Assembly: GCA_963812245.1 (NCBI GenBank)
Contig: CAWEUK010000004.1
Coordinates: 62,001 to 126,000, forward strand
Source of the DNA: Salsipaludibacter sp963812245
Lineage (GTDB): Bacteria; Actinomycetota; Nitriliruptoria; Nitriliruptorales; Nitriliruptoraceae
Direction: 5' to 3'
Length of the DNA: 64,000 bases
The notes beneath the pieces are model-generated. The model was not told where the DNA came from. It did no database searches and saw only the letters and a list, made by a program, of their open reading frames with translations. Below are positions 27,200 through 35,873 of this stretch, one piece after another. The position numbers and the translations under genes were made by a program. Every line of letters begins with the position of its first letter. The stretch's first letter is position 1.

Positions 27200-28653
27200 A
27201 ACGTCAGTTCCGGATACAGCGGGAAGCCCGACAACAGGTCGGCGCTGCGCTGGCGCCCGCGGTCGACCACGTCGGCGGCCATGTCGTAGCGCGCCTGGTG
27301 CGGCGAGCCATCCACGACCCTGGCCTCGGTGTTGGTCAGGACGTCGGCGATGATGTCGGCGACCTCGTCCATCTCGTCGGTGCCCATCCCCAGGGTCGTC
27401 AGCGCCGGTGTGCCCAACCGGATGCCTGACGTGTACCAGGCCCCGTTGGGGTCGTTGGGGATGGAGTTGCGGTTGACGATGACCCCGGCGTCCTGGAGGG
27501 CGGACTCGGCGATGCGCCCCGTCAGGCCGAACGGGCGCACGTCCGCGAGGGCGAGGTGGTTGTCGGTGCCACCGGTCACCATCCGGGCGCCGCGCTCGGT
27601 CAGCCCGTCGGCCAGCGCGGCCGCGTTGTCGACGATCTGCTGGGCGTAGGTCGCGAACTCGGGGCGTCGTGCCTCGGCGAAGGCCACCGCCTTGGCCGCC
27701 ATCACGTGGCCCATCGGTCCACCCAGCACCATGGGGCAGCCCTTGTCGACGAACTCGGCGAGGTCGTCGTCGCACAACACCATGCCGCCGCGGGGGCCAC
27801 GCAGGGACTTGTGCGTCGTGGTCGTGACGATCTGGGCATGGGGGACCGGGTCGAAGTCTCCGGTGAAGACCTTGCCGGCGACCAGGCCGGCGAAGTGTGC
27901 CATGTCCACCATCAACGTGGCGCCGACCTCGTCGGCGATCTCGCGCATGGTGGCGAAGTTGATGGCCCGCGGGTAGGCCGAGTAGCCCGCCACCAGCACC
28001 AGCGGCTTGACCTCGCGTGCCAGTGCCGCGATGGCGTCGTAGTCCACCAGCTCGGTCTCGGGGTCCACGCCGTAGCTGGTCTGGTCGAACATCTTGCCGG
28101 AGATGTTGGGACGGAACCCGTGGGTGAGGTGTCCACCGGCGTCCAGCGACATGCCGATGAGGCGCTGGTTGCCGAACTGCTGGCGCAACTGCTCCCAGTC
28201 CTGGTCGGTCAGGGCGTTGACGTTGCGCGAGCCGTGCTCGGCCAGGAACGGCGCCTCGACCCGTTGGGCGAGGATGGCCCAGTAGGCGACCAGGTTGGCG
28301 TCGATGCCGGAGTGGGGCTGCACGTAGGCGTGATCGGCCCCGAACAGCGCCTTGGCGTGGTCGGCGGCCAGTGTCTCGACCTGGTCGACGTACTCGCAGC
28401 CGGCGTAGAAGCGGTGACCGGGCGTGCCCTCGGCGTACTTGTCCGACAGCCAGTTGCCCATCGCCAGCAGGGTCGCGGGGGAGGCGTAGTTCTCGCTGGC
28501 GATCAGCTTGAGCTGGGCGCGCTGGTTGTCCAGTTCACCACGGATGATGCGGGCCACGTCGGGTTCGGCCGCCCCGATGACCTCCAACGCCGAGGTCACG
28601 GCGGTCTGGACGGCGTTCGTGGTGTCGGGAGCGTGGGTGCTGTCGTCGGTCAT
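27196..28653 (-). CDS. glyA: serine hydroxymethyltransferase
   Basis: PLP enzyme that moves the serine hydroxymethyl group to tetrahydrofolate, giving glycine and methylene-THF. It has 485 residues, longer than the usual 420 because of an N-terminal extension and an insert around WEQLRQQFGNQRLIG. Key motifs are LIASENYAS, the PLP Lys in TTTTHKSLRGPRGG, and YAEGTPGHRFYAGCEYVD. I chose ATG 28653, which follows the riboswitch leader; the longer open frame upstream runs through that leader. Regulation by ZTP is very likely (see the leader). mazG follows with overlap. Confidence 0.95.
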   Translation of the reverse strand: MTDDSTHAPDTTNAVQTAVTSALEVIGAAEPDVARIIRGELDNQRAQLKLIASENYASPATLLAMGNWLSDKYAEGTPGHRFYAGCEYVDQVETLAADHAKALFGADHAYVQPHSGIDANLVAYWAILAQRVEAPFLAEHGSRNVNALTDQDWEQLRQQFGNQRLIGMSLDAGGHLTHGFRPNISGKMFDQTSYGVDPETELVDYDAIAALAREVKPLVLVAGYSAYPRAINFATMREIADEVGATLMVDMAHFAGLVAGKVFTGDFDPVPHAQIVTTTTHKSLRGPRGGMVLCDDDLAEFVDKGCPMVLGGPMGHVMAAKAVAFAEARRPEFATYAQQIVDNAAALADGLTERGARMVTGGTDNHLALADVRPFGLTGRIAESALQDAGVIVNRNSIPNDPNGAWYTSGIRLGTPALTTLGMGTDEMDEVADIIADVLTNTEARVVDGSPHQARYDMAADVVDRGRQRSADLLSGFPLYPELTL

Positions 28654-28681
28654 GGTTGCTGGCCTCGGTTCGGGCGTCGAC

Positions 28682-28728
28682 GGGATGGCGTCGCGGTGGC
28701 ATCCCAGGACGAGCCCGCAGGGAGGCTC
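28682..28728 (-). promoter_or_regulatory. hairpins of the glyA leader (likely expression platform)
   Basis: On the minus strand two hairpins follow the aptamer: GAGCC/GGGCTC (28711-28728) and GGGATG/CATCCC (28682-28705). Neither has a T-run, so control may act at translation or by Rho rather than by intrinsic termination. Confidence 0.45.
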
Positions 28729-28737
28729 GAGCGGCGG

Positions 28738-28838
28738 ATGGCCCAGGCGCGCGGCAACGAATGTGTGGACGTTTCCCGGTGGTTGTCCACCTCGGATGGT
28801 CGACCTGCATGGCCGACCGGCGCCAGTCACGCCCACAG
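28738..28838 (-). ncRNA. ZTP (pfl) riboswitch upstream of glyA
   Basis: The leader contains the conserved pieces of the ZTP riboswitch in order: GGGCGTGACTGGCG at the 5' side, the AACCACCGGGAAACG middle segment with the GGTGG...CCACC helix, and the 3' GCGCGCCTGGGC block that makes the pseudoknot. ZTP (ZMP) builds up when 10-formyl-THF is short, and known family members switch on folate genes, with glyA among the common targets. A TATCAT -10 box at 28844-28849 places the transcript start right at the aptamer. Boundaries are approximate. Confidence 0.88.
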
Positions 28839-28956
28839 CCCGGATGATAGCGCTGCACCACCACCTTCCCGCCGTCCGTGCCACCAACCACCCCCGGGCA
28901 GGCGTCGGGTGATCGTGGACCGGTGGGCGCGGATCCGACCGGCTGCGACCGGATCC

Positions 28957-29007
28957 GGCCGGGTCGGGCCGGGTCGGGCCGGATCGCCATCGGGCCGGGT
29001 CGGGCCG
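28957..29007. repeat. short tandem GGGCCGGGTC repeats
   Basis: Four to five near copies of the 10-mer GGGCCGGGTC, interrupted by GGATCGCCATC, lie between the glyA promoter and the tRNA terminator. No gene is visible in 28850-29008. Confidence 0.6.
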
Positions 29008-29008
29008 G

Positions 29009-29049
29009 AAAAGCAGCGAACGCGTCCGGCGGGTGCCGAACGCGTTCGC
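29009..29049 (-). terminator. Rho-independent terminator of tRNA-Pro
   Basis: On the minus strand GCGAACGCGTTCGG (29036-29049) pairs with CCGGACGCGTTCGC (29016-29029): 14 pairs with one G-T wobble and a 6-base loop, followed by TGCTTTT ending at 29009. It lies seven bases after the tRNA 3' end. Confidence 0.88.
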
Positions 29050-29055
29050 ATGGTG

Positions 29056-29130
29056 TCGGGATGGGCGGATTCGAACCGCCGGCCTCCTCGTCCCGAACGA
29101 GGCGCGCTAACCAAGCTGCGCCACATCCCG
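29056..29130 (-). tRNA. tRNA-Pro (anticodon CGG)
   Basis: Complete cloverleaf on the minus strand, 75 bases. The acceptor arm is CGGGATG/CATCCCG with A as discriminator; the D arm GCGC/GCGC contains AGCTTGGTTA; the anticodon stem CCTCG/CGAGG closes the loop TTCGGGA, giving CGG; the T arm is GGCGG TTCGAAT CCGCC. The 3' CCA is not encoded. It decodes CCG, a common Pro codon in this GC-rich genome. A strong terminator follows. Confidence 0.95.
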
Positions 29131-29304
29131 TCATGCTCCGTCGGGAAACTGCGGGGCCCGATGCGGGTCGACGTGCAAGGGTGCGTGACGTCGTCCACGG
29201 GCCTCATGGAGCGCGAGTGAGCGTACCCGCTGCCGCGACGCGGCCGCGAACCTGTGTGGGCCACGGTGGCGATGCACGGCCCGAGCACTGCCGTACGGCC
29301 AGCC

Positions 29305-30283
29305 CTACGGCAGCAGGGTCAGCAGCGTCGCCTCGGGCCGGCACAGGAACCGGATCGGCGTGTACTTGTTGGTGCCGAGCCCGGCCGACACGTGCAGGGG
29401 AACATCGCGATGGTGCGACAACCCGCGAGCCTGGCCGGCGGGCAGGTCACAGTTGGTCACCAGTGCGCCCATGACCGGCATCCGAACCTGGCCACCGTGG
29501 GTGTGGCCGCTGAGGATGACGTCGGCACCGACGCCGACCAGCATGTCGAGCGCGGCCTTGTACGGCGCATGCACCAGTCCGACGTGCAGGATCCCGCGTT
29601 CGTCCGCGGCGATGGCCTGGGCGTTGGGCAACGTGTTCGCCTGCAGGTGGGGGTCGTCGATGCCCGATGCGACGATGGTGCCCCGTGCGCGTGGGAATCG
29701 AGGTGGCGTCGTTGCGAAGCGTCGTCCAGCCCTGCCGATCGAGTCCGGCGATCAGCCGCTGGGTGTCCAGCCGAGGACCGGTGGGCTCGTCATCGGACGT
29801 GGAGCCGACGAGGTATCCCAGGGGGTTGCGGGCGACCGGCCCGTAGACGTCGTTGGACCCCAGCACGACCAGCCCGGGGGTGCCCGAGGCGGTCAACGGT
29901 GCCAGCATGGCGACGACGTCGTCCTCCATGTCCTGGTCGCCGAGCAGGTCGCCCGTGACCACGACGAGGTCGTAGTCCTCGTCGGCCAGTGCTGCGATGA
30001 ACGCGCCCATGCGCCCACCCGGTCGGGCCGCGTGCAGGTCGGACAGGTGCAGGATCCGGATCGGGGCCAGTGACGAACGCACGACACCGGTGACGTGGAC
30101 GTGGCGCAGGGTGAACCACTGGGACTCGAGCAGCGACCAGGCCAGGGTCGCGACACCGACCGCGGCCACGCCCCCGGCCAGTCGGCCGGCTGCGGACCAG
30201 CGGTGGTGATCCGGAGTGGACTGGGTCGTGGCGTCCGTGGCGGCCGTGTCGATGGCTGCGGACTCGATGTCAGTGGTCGTCAT
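29305..30283 (-). CDS. metallophosphoesterase (Rv3683-like), frameshifted
   Basis: Membrane-anchored calcineurin-like phosphoesterase of about 325 residues. The N-terminus has one hydrophobic helix (AGGVAAVGVATLAWSLL). Metal motifs are HLSDLHAARPG, VVTGDLLGD, VLGSNDVYG (usually G-N-H-D; here Ser-Asn-Asp) and, after the break, GHTHGGQVRMP. The frame shifts at CCCC 29681-29684; removing one base joins TRTG to TIVASGIDDPHLQANT. It starts two bases after the ponA stop. In M. tuberculosis Rv3683 follows ponA2 in the same order. The substrate is unknown; an envelope phosphoester is a guess. Confidence 0.8.
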
Positions 30284-30285
30284 GG

Positions 30286-33135
30286 CTATTCATCATCCGG
30301 CGGCGGGGGGGTCTTCTTGGGCTTCTTGGGCTTCGCCGGTTCCGTGGGGGTCGGCTCGGCCGGCGGCGGTGTCGGTGCCTCCGTCGTCGGTGCGTCCGTG
30401 GGTTCGGCTGGTGTGGTCGGCTCCGGCTCGGGCGGTGCCTCGTAGCGAGCGACCTCGATCGAGATGCCGGACCCGGGCAGTGCCACACTGCCGGCAGCGG
30501 GGTTCTGGCGAGTCACGGTCCCGTTCAGCGCCGGGTTGCGCGTGATGGTCTCGAACTGCGACACGTTGTAGCCCGACAGTGCCGCCAGGGCTGTCGCCAG
30601 CGGCTGGCCGACGACGTTGGGTGCCGTGGGTTGTGGTGCACTGCCGTCGGACTGCTGGACGAACACGAACGATCCGGCGTCGGAAGGTGTGCCTGCCTCG
30701 GGGTTCTGCGAGATCACCGTGCCGGCGGGCTGCCAGCTTGCGACGGTCTGGGTCCCCAACTGCAGACCGGCTTCCTCGGCCACCTCGGTCATCTCGGCGA
30801 TCGACGAGCGTCCGACCAGTTGCGGCACCGTGACCTGGGGGATGGGTTCGGGCTCCGGGAAGTCCTCTGGTTCGAAGTCGGCCATGACGGCAGACATGTA
30901 GTCGGCCCACATCGGCGCCGGGATGGAGGCACCCGACACGCTCTCGTAGGACTGCCCCCCGATGGTCACGTCCTGCATGTAGCGCGTCAGGGCCGGGCAA
31001 CTGCGCGGGGCACCCGGCAACTGCCCCTCGGGGCAGGCGGCAACGGCATTGGCCACGCTGTCGTAGGTGCGCGTCCCGTTGGGGAAGCCCACCCAGCTCG
31101 CGGTGGCGTAGCGGGTCGTGAACCCCATGAACCAGGCGTCGATCGAACTGTTGGTCGTGCCGGTCTTGCCTCGCACGGGGTGCGGGGCCAACGCCGCACC
31201 GACGCCGGGGGCGGTCCCGCCCTCGTAGGGGGAGCCGCTCAGGATGTCGATCAGGCGGGTCGCCACGGTCTCGTCCAGGACCTGTTCACAGTCGTTGCTG
31301 TGCTCCCAGATGATCTTGCCGTCGCGGTCCTCGATGCGCTCGATCGCGTACGGCGCGCAGTGGCTGCCGCCGTTGGCGATGGTGGCGTAGCCCTCGGCCA
31401 TCTCGAGCGGCGTCACCTCGTAGGTGCCCAGGGCGACCGAACAGCCGGGCTTGCCGTTGCGCGTCGTGAACTCGCCATCCTCGCCCACGAAGTTGGTGTC
31501 GTACCAGTTCTCGAGTCCCAGTCGCTGTGCCATGCGGGCGACGGCGATCGGGCCCTCGTTGCCGGTCGGGCCCAGCAGGCCCGTCAGCGTCGCGAAGTAG
31601 ACGTTCACGGACTGCTGGGCTGCCGAGTACATCGACTGGGGGCCGCCGGCGGACGAGTTGTCGGGTGTGTAGAACCCGGTGTCGTCGTCGCCCTCCTGCA
31701 CCGGGCAGACCTCGATGGGCTTGCCACCCTGGTTGTCGTAGTCGTCGGAGATGATGGTGAACCCGGGAGGGATCCCGGCCTCGAGCGCGGCGGCAGCGAC
31801 GAAGGCCTTGAACGAGGAACCCGGCTGGCGACCCGAGCCGCCACCACCCGGAATCAGCGGGTTGACCTGCGTCTTGTCGCACAGCAACTGTCCGTCGTCG
31901 GCAGTCCCGGCCCAGTCGTCGTCGTAGGGGTCACCGGGCGCGCCGGCGCAGTTTCCCCACGAGGAGGGACCCAGCGCCATCGTCCGGATGGCGCCGTTGC
32001 CCGGCTCCAACGTCACCAGGCCGCCCATCGGTTCACGCGCGATGTCGGCCCGGGACTCGTCCTCGGCGGTCAGGTGGGAGGAGATGGTGTCGATCGCCGT
32101 GGACTGCATGCCGGGGTCGAGCGTGGTCACGATGCGCAGACCGCCCTGGTAGACCTGCTGGGTGCGCGCCTCGGCGTCCGGACCCATCAGGTCCAGCAGC
32201 TGTTCCTGTTGCGGGCCCAGGGATCCGGCAGTGTCGGCATTGATGAGCAACTGGGTGATCCACGTGGTCCAGAAGGGGGACTGGGGGTCGGCGGGCTGCG
32301 ACGGCGCCAACTGCAGGTCCTCGGCGATCGCGCGGTCGCGCGTCTCGGCCGAGATGTAGTCCTCCTCGGCCATCTGGGTCAGCACGATGTCGCGACGCTC
32401 GATCGCGTTGGACGGGTTGTCGATGGGGTTGTTGCCGTTGGGTGCGCGGATCACGCCGGCCAGTGTCGCGGCCTCGCCCAACGTCAGGTCCTGGATGTCC
32501 TTGGAGAAGTAGCGTTCGGCGGCCGTGCCGATGCCCCAGGCCCCGGAACCGAAGAAGGTCGTGTTGAGGTAGCGCTCGAGGATCTCCTCCTTGCTCATCT
32601 GTGCCTCGAGTTGCACGGCCCAGGCTGCTTCCCGGATCTTGCGCTCGATGGTCTGGGCCGCGGCGTCGTCGGAGACGTACTGGTAGGCGTTCTTGATGTA
32701 CTGCTGGGTGATGGTCGAGCCACCACCGACGATGCCGCCCGCCGCGACGTTGCGCACTGCCGACCGCAGGATGGCGTCCGAGTTCACGCCGTTGTGTTCC
32801 CAGTAGGAGTTGTCCTCGGTGGCCACCACGGCATTGACGACGATGTCGGGGATGTCGTCGAAGTCGACCGGGTCCCGGTTCTCCTGGAAGTTGATCTCGT
32901 CGAGCAGCGACCCGTCACTGGCGTAGATGAAGGAGTTCTCGGGTGGCGCCGGGAGGTCGGGCAGGGGGCCGACGTCCAGGATCTCGGTGGAGAACAGGTT
33001 CAGGCCGTCGGAGGCCAACGACAGGGTCGGAACGAACAACGACGACAGGAGCATCGCCGTGGCGACCACGATCGCGATGATCAGGATCAGCCGCTCGACG
33101 ATGGCTCGATATCGGGGCGTGGCGTTCGACGACAT
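30286..33135 (-). CDS. ponA: class A penicillin-binding protein with PASTA domains (PonA2-like)
   Basis: Bifunctional peptidoglycan synthase of 949 residues. An N-terminal membrane helix (LILIIAIVVATAMLLSSLF) precedes the glycosyltransferase domain with catalytic Glu in VVATEDNSYWEHNG and the GGSTITQQYIKN motif. The transpeptidase domain carries GSSFKAF (Ser-x-x-Lys), SVN and RGKTGTTN. Two PASTA repeats follow (VTVPQLVGRSSIAEM and APNVVGQPLATALAAL), then a Pro/Glu/Lys-rich tail ending PPPPDDE. ATG 33135 has AGGA five bases upstream. The downstream phosphoesterase and the WhiB upstream match the mycobacterial ponA2 locus. Confidence 0.93.
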   Translation of the reverse strand: MSSNATPRYRAIVERLILIIAIVVATAMLLSSLFVPTLSLASDGLNLFSTEILDVGPLPDLPAPPENSFIYASDGSLLDEINFQENRDPVDFDDIPDIVVNAVVATEDNSYWEHNGVNSDAILRSAVRNVAAGGIVGGGSTITQQYIKNAYQYVSDDAAAQTIERKIREAAWAVQLEAQMSKEEILERYLNTTFFGSGAWGIGTAAERYFSKDIQDLTLGEAATLAGVIRAPNGNNPIDNPSNAIERRDIVLTQMAEEDYISAETRDRAIAEDLQLAPSQPADPQSPFWTTWITQLLINADTAGSLGPQQEQLLDLMGPDAEARTQQVYQGGLRIVTTLDPGMQSTAIDTISSHLTAEDESRADIAREPMGGLVTLEPGNGAIRTMALGPSSWGNCAGAPGDPYDDDWAGTADDGQLLCDKTQVNPLIPGGGGSGRQPGSSFKAFVAAAALEAGIPPGFTIISDDYDNQGGKPIEVCPVQEGDDDTGFYTPDNSSAGGPQSMYSAAQQSVNVYFATLTGLLGPTGNEGPIAVARMAQRLGLENWYDTNFVGEDGEFTTRNGKPGCSVALGTYEVTPLEMAEGYATIANGGSHCAPYAIERIEDRDGKIIWEHSNDCEQVLDETVATRLIDILSGSPYEGGTAPGVGAALAPHPVRGKTGTTNSSIDAWFMGFTTRYATASWVGFPNGTRTYDSVANAVAACPEGQLPGAPRSCPALTRYMQDVTIGGQSYESVSGASIPAPMWADYMSAVMADFEPEDFPEPEPIPQVTVPQLVGRSSIAEMTEVAEEAGLQLGTQTVASWQPAGTVISQNPEAGTPSDAGSFVFVQQSDGSAPQPTAPNVVGQPLATALAALSGYNVSQFETITRNPALNGTVTRQNPAAGSVALPGSGISIEVARYEAPPEPEPTTPAEPTDAPTTEAPTPPPAEPTPTEPAKPKKPKKTPPPPDDE

Positions 33136-33566
33136 GGCGTGGCGGTCCTGGGGTTGTCCGTGGGACGGGCGCACCTGCCTCGACGAGCACCACGGGGCAT
33201 CGACCCGGGAAGCCCAGGCGGTGAGGTGCGTCGAACCGTCCACATCCCGCGCAAGGGTGGAGCCGGGAATGCCGCAAGGCTACCGGCCCATGGGGGCACC
33301 GAGCCGTTGCCCTGCCTGCCCCAATGGCCACCGTGGCCGGGCAACCATCGCCCGGCCGCGGGCGTCGTGTCTCCGTCAGCCGGGCCATCTCGCGGTGTTT
33401 CATGTGTAGTTGGTGTGCGTTTGCCGCACATTGGTTCTTTCGGGCCATGCAGGGTGGCGGTGTTGCTGCCTAGCGTGGCGCGTGTTGCCCGACGAACAGT
33501 CGCCTCGATCTGGATCACCCGGTCAGGTGTCGCCGGCAGCCCGCCGAGCCCACGAGGGGTGCATCG
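33136..33566. other. divergent ponA / whiB regulatory region
   Basis: No gene is visible in these 431 bases. They hold the palindrome at 33414-33430, a possible whiB -10 box TAGCGT (33471-33476) and the whiB ribosome site GAGGGG just before 33567. Confidence 0.5.
33414..33430. promoter_or_regulatory. palindrome upstream of whiB, possible CRP-like operator
   Basis: TGTGCG TTTGC CGCACA is a 17-bp inverted repeat about 140 bases before the whiB start. CRP/FNR-type regulators bind TGTGA-N6-TCACA, so this is a similar but not identical site. It lies 41 bases upstream of the possible -10 box. Confidence 0.4.
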
Positions 33567-33788
33567 ATGGATTCATGGTCCGAGCACGCACGGTGTCGCG
33601 GCAAGGAGCCGTCCGCCTTCTTCGGTCGCAACCTGACAGAGGCCAAGGAGGCGATCCGGACCTGTGATCGATGTGACGTCCGCAGCCAGTGTCTCGACTA
33701 CGCCGTCACCGAGGGCATCGAGATCGGTGTGTGGGGTGGTCTGACCGAGCGGCAGCGTCGCGCCTACGTGCGGCAGTTGGCCAGCTGA
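33567..33788 (+). CDS. whiB4: WhiB-family [4Fe-4S] transcription factor (WhiB4-like)
   Basis: A 73-residue iron-sulfur regulator. Four cluster Cys residues are present: ARCRGK, CDRCDVRSQC, that is C-x(n)-C-x2-C-x5-C. The conserved GVWGG turn and the basic LTERQRRAYVRQ tail for DNA contact follow. Synteny with two ArsA ATPases and PonA on either side matches M. tuberculosis whiB4 (Rv3681c), a redox-sensing repressor, so I assign that subtype by context. The ribosome site GAGGGG is well placed. The last codons and stop are duplicated just downstream. Confidence 0.9.
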   Translation: MDSWSEHARCRGKEPSAFFGRNLTEAKEAIRTCDRCDVRSQCLDYAVTEGIEIGVWGGLTERQRRAYVRQLAS

Positions 33789-33832
33789 CACGGCCGGGTC
33801 CCGGCAGTTGGCCGGCTGACACGGCCGGGTCC
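33771..33832. repeat. 31-bp tandem duplication over the whiB stop codon
   Basis: Units 33771-33801 and 33802-33832 differ at one base and each begin CGGCAGTTGGCC. The first contains the last codons and TGA of whiB; the second repeats them beyond the stop. CCGGC/GCCGG in the second unit can form a small hairpin. Confidence 0.85.
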
Positions 33833-33846
33833 GGTCGCGCCACGTG

Positions 33847-34698
33847 TCACAGGTAGCCAGTGGTGTTGGTCCGGGCCGAGTCCCCCGCGGCGCCATCGAA
33901 ACGCGGTGCCTCCATCCCGTCGACCCCACCGCCATCGTCGTCTCCCGAGTCCGGGCCTTCCGCTGCCTGCGTCGCATCGCCGGGCCGGGTGCGGTGACCG
34001 CCGAAGCGCTCGCTGATCTCGTCGCCGACCGTGACTGCGGCACTGGCGACGGCGCGCACGGCCGCCTGCAGTTCCGGTGGGTCCAGGTGGGTGCCGAGCA
34101 GGTTGTGGCGCAGCCACACCGCGTCGTTGTCGTCATCCCAGCTCAGGGAGCCCAGCACCAGGCCGTGATTGGTGCGGGCCAACCACGATGCGAGTTCGAC
34201 GTCCAGGGACAGTTTCGTGTTGGTGACGGCGAAGATGCCCACGATCGGACCCAGCGGACTGCCGCCGACGGTCACGAAGATCCGGGCAGTTTCGTGGTCG
34301 AAGGTGTAGTTGCCGAAGGCATCGACCCGGTAGGACCCCACGATTGCCCGCAGGAGATCACCGACATGGGCGCGCAGGTCCTGGGGATCGAGGAAGACCC
34401 CGGTGCGGCGCGGCGGACGCGGGCCGGCGGTCGGCATGGAGGCCACCTGGCCGCGCGGGCTGTCGGACCTGCGGGCCAGTTCCCGATCCCCGGACTGGTC
34501 GTCGCCGTCGGGGCTCGAACCTGTCGCGGCGTCGTCGGTCGCCGATGGTCGTGACGCCTGGTCGTCCGTGGTCGAGGCTGTGTCGCGGGGTGACGACGTC
34601 GCGTCGTCGCTCGTGTCGGCCGCGGTCGTGGCGCTCGACGCCGTGTCGGGGGCGGTCGCGTCGGGGGCGGGTGCGTCGTCGGGCTGGTCGTCGGTCAT
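33847..34698 (-). CDS. YbjN-domain protein
   Basis: A 283-residue protein. The first 95 residues are a low-complexity Asp/Thr/Ser/Ala tail, likely disordered. The middle domain (about 100-230) matches the actinobacterial YbjN/type III chaperone-like fold: YRVDAFGNYTFDHETARIFV, LGPIVGIFAVTNTKLSLDVE and LWDDNDAVWLRHNLLGT-like text (WLRHNLLGTHLDPPELQAAV). The function in this family is unknown; such proteins often sit with ArsA-type ATPases. GTG/ATG overlap with the upstream ArsA stop (34695-34698) puts it in the same transcript as the two ATPases. Confidence 0.75.
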   Translation of the reverse strand: MTDDQPDDAPAPDATAPDTASSATTAADTSDDATSSPRDTASTTDDQASRPSATDDAATGSSPDGDDQSGDRELARRSDSPRGQVASMPTAGPRPPRRTGVFLDPQDLRAHVGDLLRAIVGSYRVDAFGNYTFDHETARIFVTVGGSPLGPIVGIFAVTNTKLSLDVELASWLARTNHGLVLGSLSWDDDNDAVWLRHNLLGTHLDPPELQAAVRAVASAAVTVGDEISERFGGHRTRPGDATQAAEGPDSGDDDGGGVDGMEAPRFDGAAGDSARTNTTGYL

Positions 34699-35873
34699 GG
34701 CTGTCGGCTCCTTGGGTCGTGCACCAGGTGGGTGCCGATGAGATCGAGGTCATCGATGTCGTGCACGTCGCGGGCTGCCCTGGGCACGGTCACGATGCGG
34801 GCGGCGGCCGGTCCACGCAGGGTCGCGGCGATGTCGTGGCGGTGGCGGGAGGCGGTGTCCTCGAGGTGGGCCAGCAGCTCCAGCCCCGCGGCCACGGCGC
34901 GGTCGTTGCGGTCGTCGCCCAGCGCTGCTGCTGCCTCCCGAAGGGTCGGTGCCGGCAGCGTGGTGACGTGGTCCTGGACCCGGTTGACGACCACGGTGGC
35001 CAGGTGCAGCCCCTCCTGTTGCAGGCGCTCGACGAAGAAGCGGGCCTCGCGCAGGGCGGGTGTCTCGGGCGATGCCACCACGACGAAGTTGGAGGTGGGT
35101 TGCTGCAGCAGCCGCAGGACCTGTTCGGCGCGTTCCTTGAAGCCCTCGTACATGCCGTCGAAGCTGCCGAAGAATGCCGCGAGGTCGTCGAGCAACTCCA
35201 TGCCCGTCACGCGACCCGCCACCTTCATGAAGGCAGCCGCGCCGAACCCGACGACCTTGAGGTAGCCCTTGCCGGCCACGGCCGCCGGCTTGAGCAACAG
35301 GCGCAGGAGGTGTCCCTCCAGGAACGACGTCATCCGGGCCGGCGCGTCCAGGAAGTCCAGGGCGTTGCGGGTCGGCGGAGTGTCCACGACGATGAGGTCC
35401 CACAGGTCCAGGTCGTGGAGCTCGTGGAGCTTCTCCATGGCCATGTACTCCTGGGTTCCGGCCAGGTTCGACGACAGTGTCTGGTAGATCCGGTTGGCCT
35501 TGATCTCGGCCGCGTTCGCCGGACTCGCGGCGTGACGGTCGACGAGCTCGTCGAAGGTGGACTGCATGTCCAGCATCATCGCGTCGAGGCTGCCCGATGA
35601 CTCGTCGTCCAGGACCCGCTGGGGTCGACTTGCCAACTCGTCCAGCCCCAGCGCCTGGGCCAGCCGGCGCGCCGGGTCGATGGTGATGACCAGTGCGCGA
35701 CGTCCCCGTCGCGCAGCGGCCAGGCCGATCGCGGCCGCCATCGTCGTCTTGCCGACGCCGCCGGCACCGGTGGTGATGATCACCTCGGCACTGGTGACCG
35801 CGTCGGCCAACCGGTCGCGGCCCGACTCGGTGGCAGTGCCGGCGTCCGGCGGGGTCGCGTCAGACGAGGTCAC
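34695..35873 (-). CDS. ArsA/GET3-family ATPase (Rv3680-like)
   Basis: A 392-residue cytoplasmic ATPase of the ArsA/GET3/MinD group. The deviant Walker A is TTGAGGVGKTTMAAA, switch I reads ITIDPARRLAQALG, and the second nucleotide motif is IVVDTPPTRNALDFLD. No arsenite-binding Cys cluster is visible, so arsenic export is unlikely. The mycobacterial pair Rv3679/Rv3680 forms a heteromer linked to cell-envelope stress and glycerol or nitric oxide tolerance. GTG 35873 overlaps the stop of the partner gene (GTGA), which fits a fixed-ratio complex. Confidence 0.85.
   Translation of the reverse strand: MTSSDATPPDAGTATESGRDRLADAVTSAEVIITTGAGGVGKTTMAAAIGLAAARRGRRALVITIDPARRLAQALGLDELASRPQRVLDDESSGSLDAMMLDMQSTFDELVDRHAASPANAAEIKANRIYQTLSSNLAGTQEYMAMEKLHELHDLDLWDLIVVDTPPTRNALDFLDAPARMTSFLEGHLLRLLLKPAAVAGKGYLKVVGFGAAAFMKVAGRVTGMELLDDLAAFFGSFDGMYEGFKERAEQVLRLLQQPTSNFVVVASPETPALREARFFVERLQQEGLHLATVVVNRVQDHVTTLPAPTLREAAAALGDDRNDRAVAAGLELLAHLEDTASRHRHDIAATLRGPAAARIVTVPRAARDVHDIDDLDLIGTHLVHDPRSRQP

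Noticed and set aside
28682..28728. Intrinsic terminator in the glyA leader
   Set aside because: The hairpins have no T-run and lie before a translated gene; they fit a riboswitch expression platform better.
30631..33636. 1001-residue open frame antisense to ponA
   Set aside because: The complementary strand encodes a full class A PBP with all catalytic motifs; long antisense frames are expected in GC-rich DNA.
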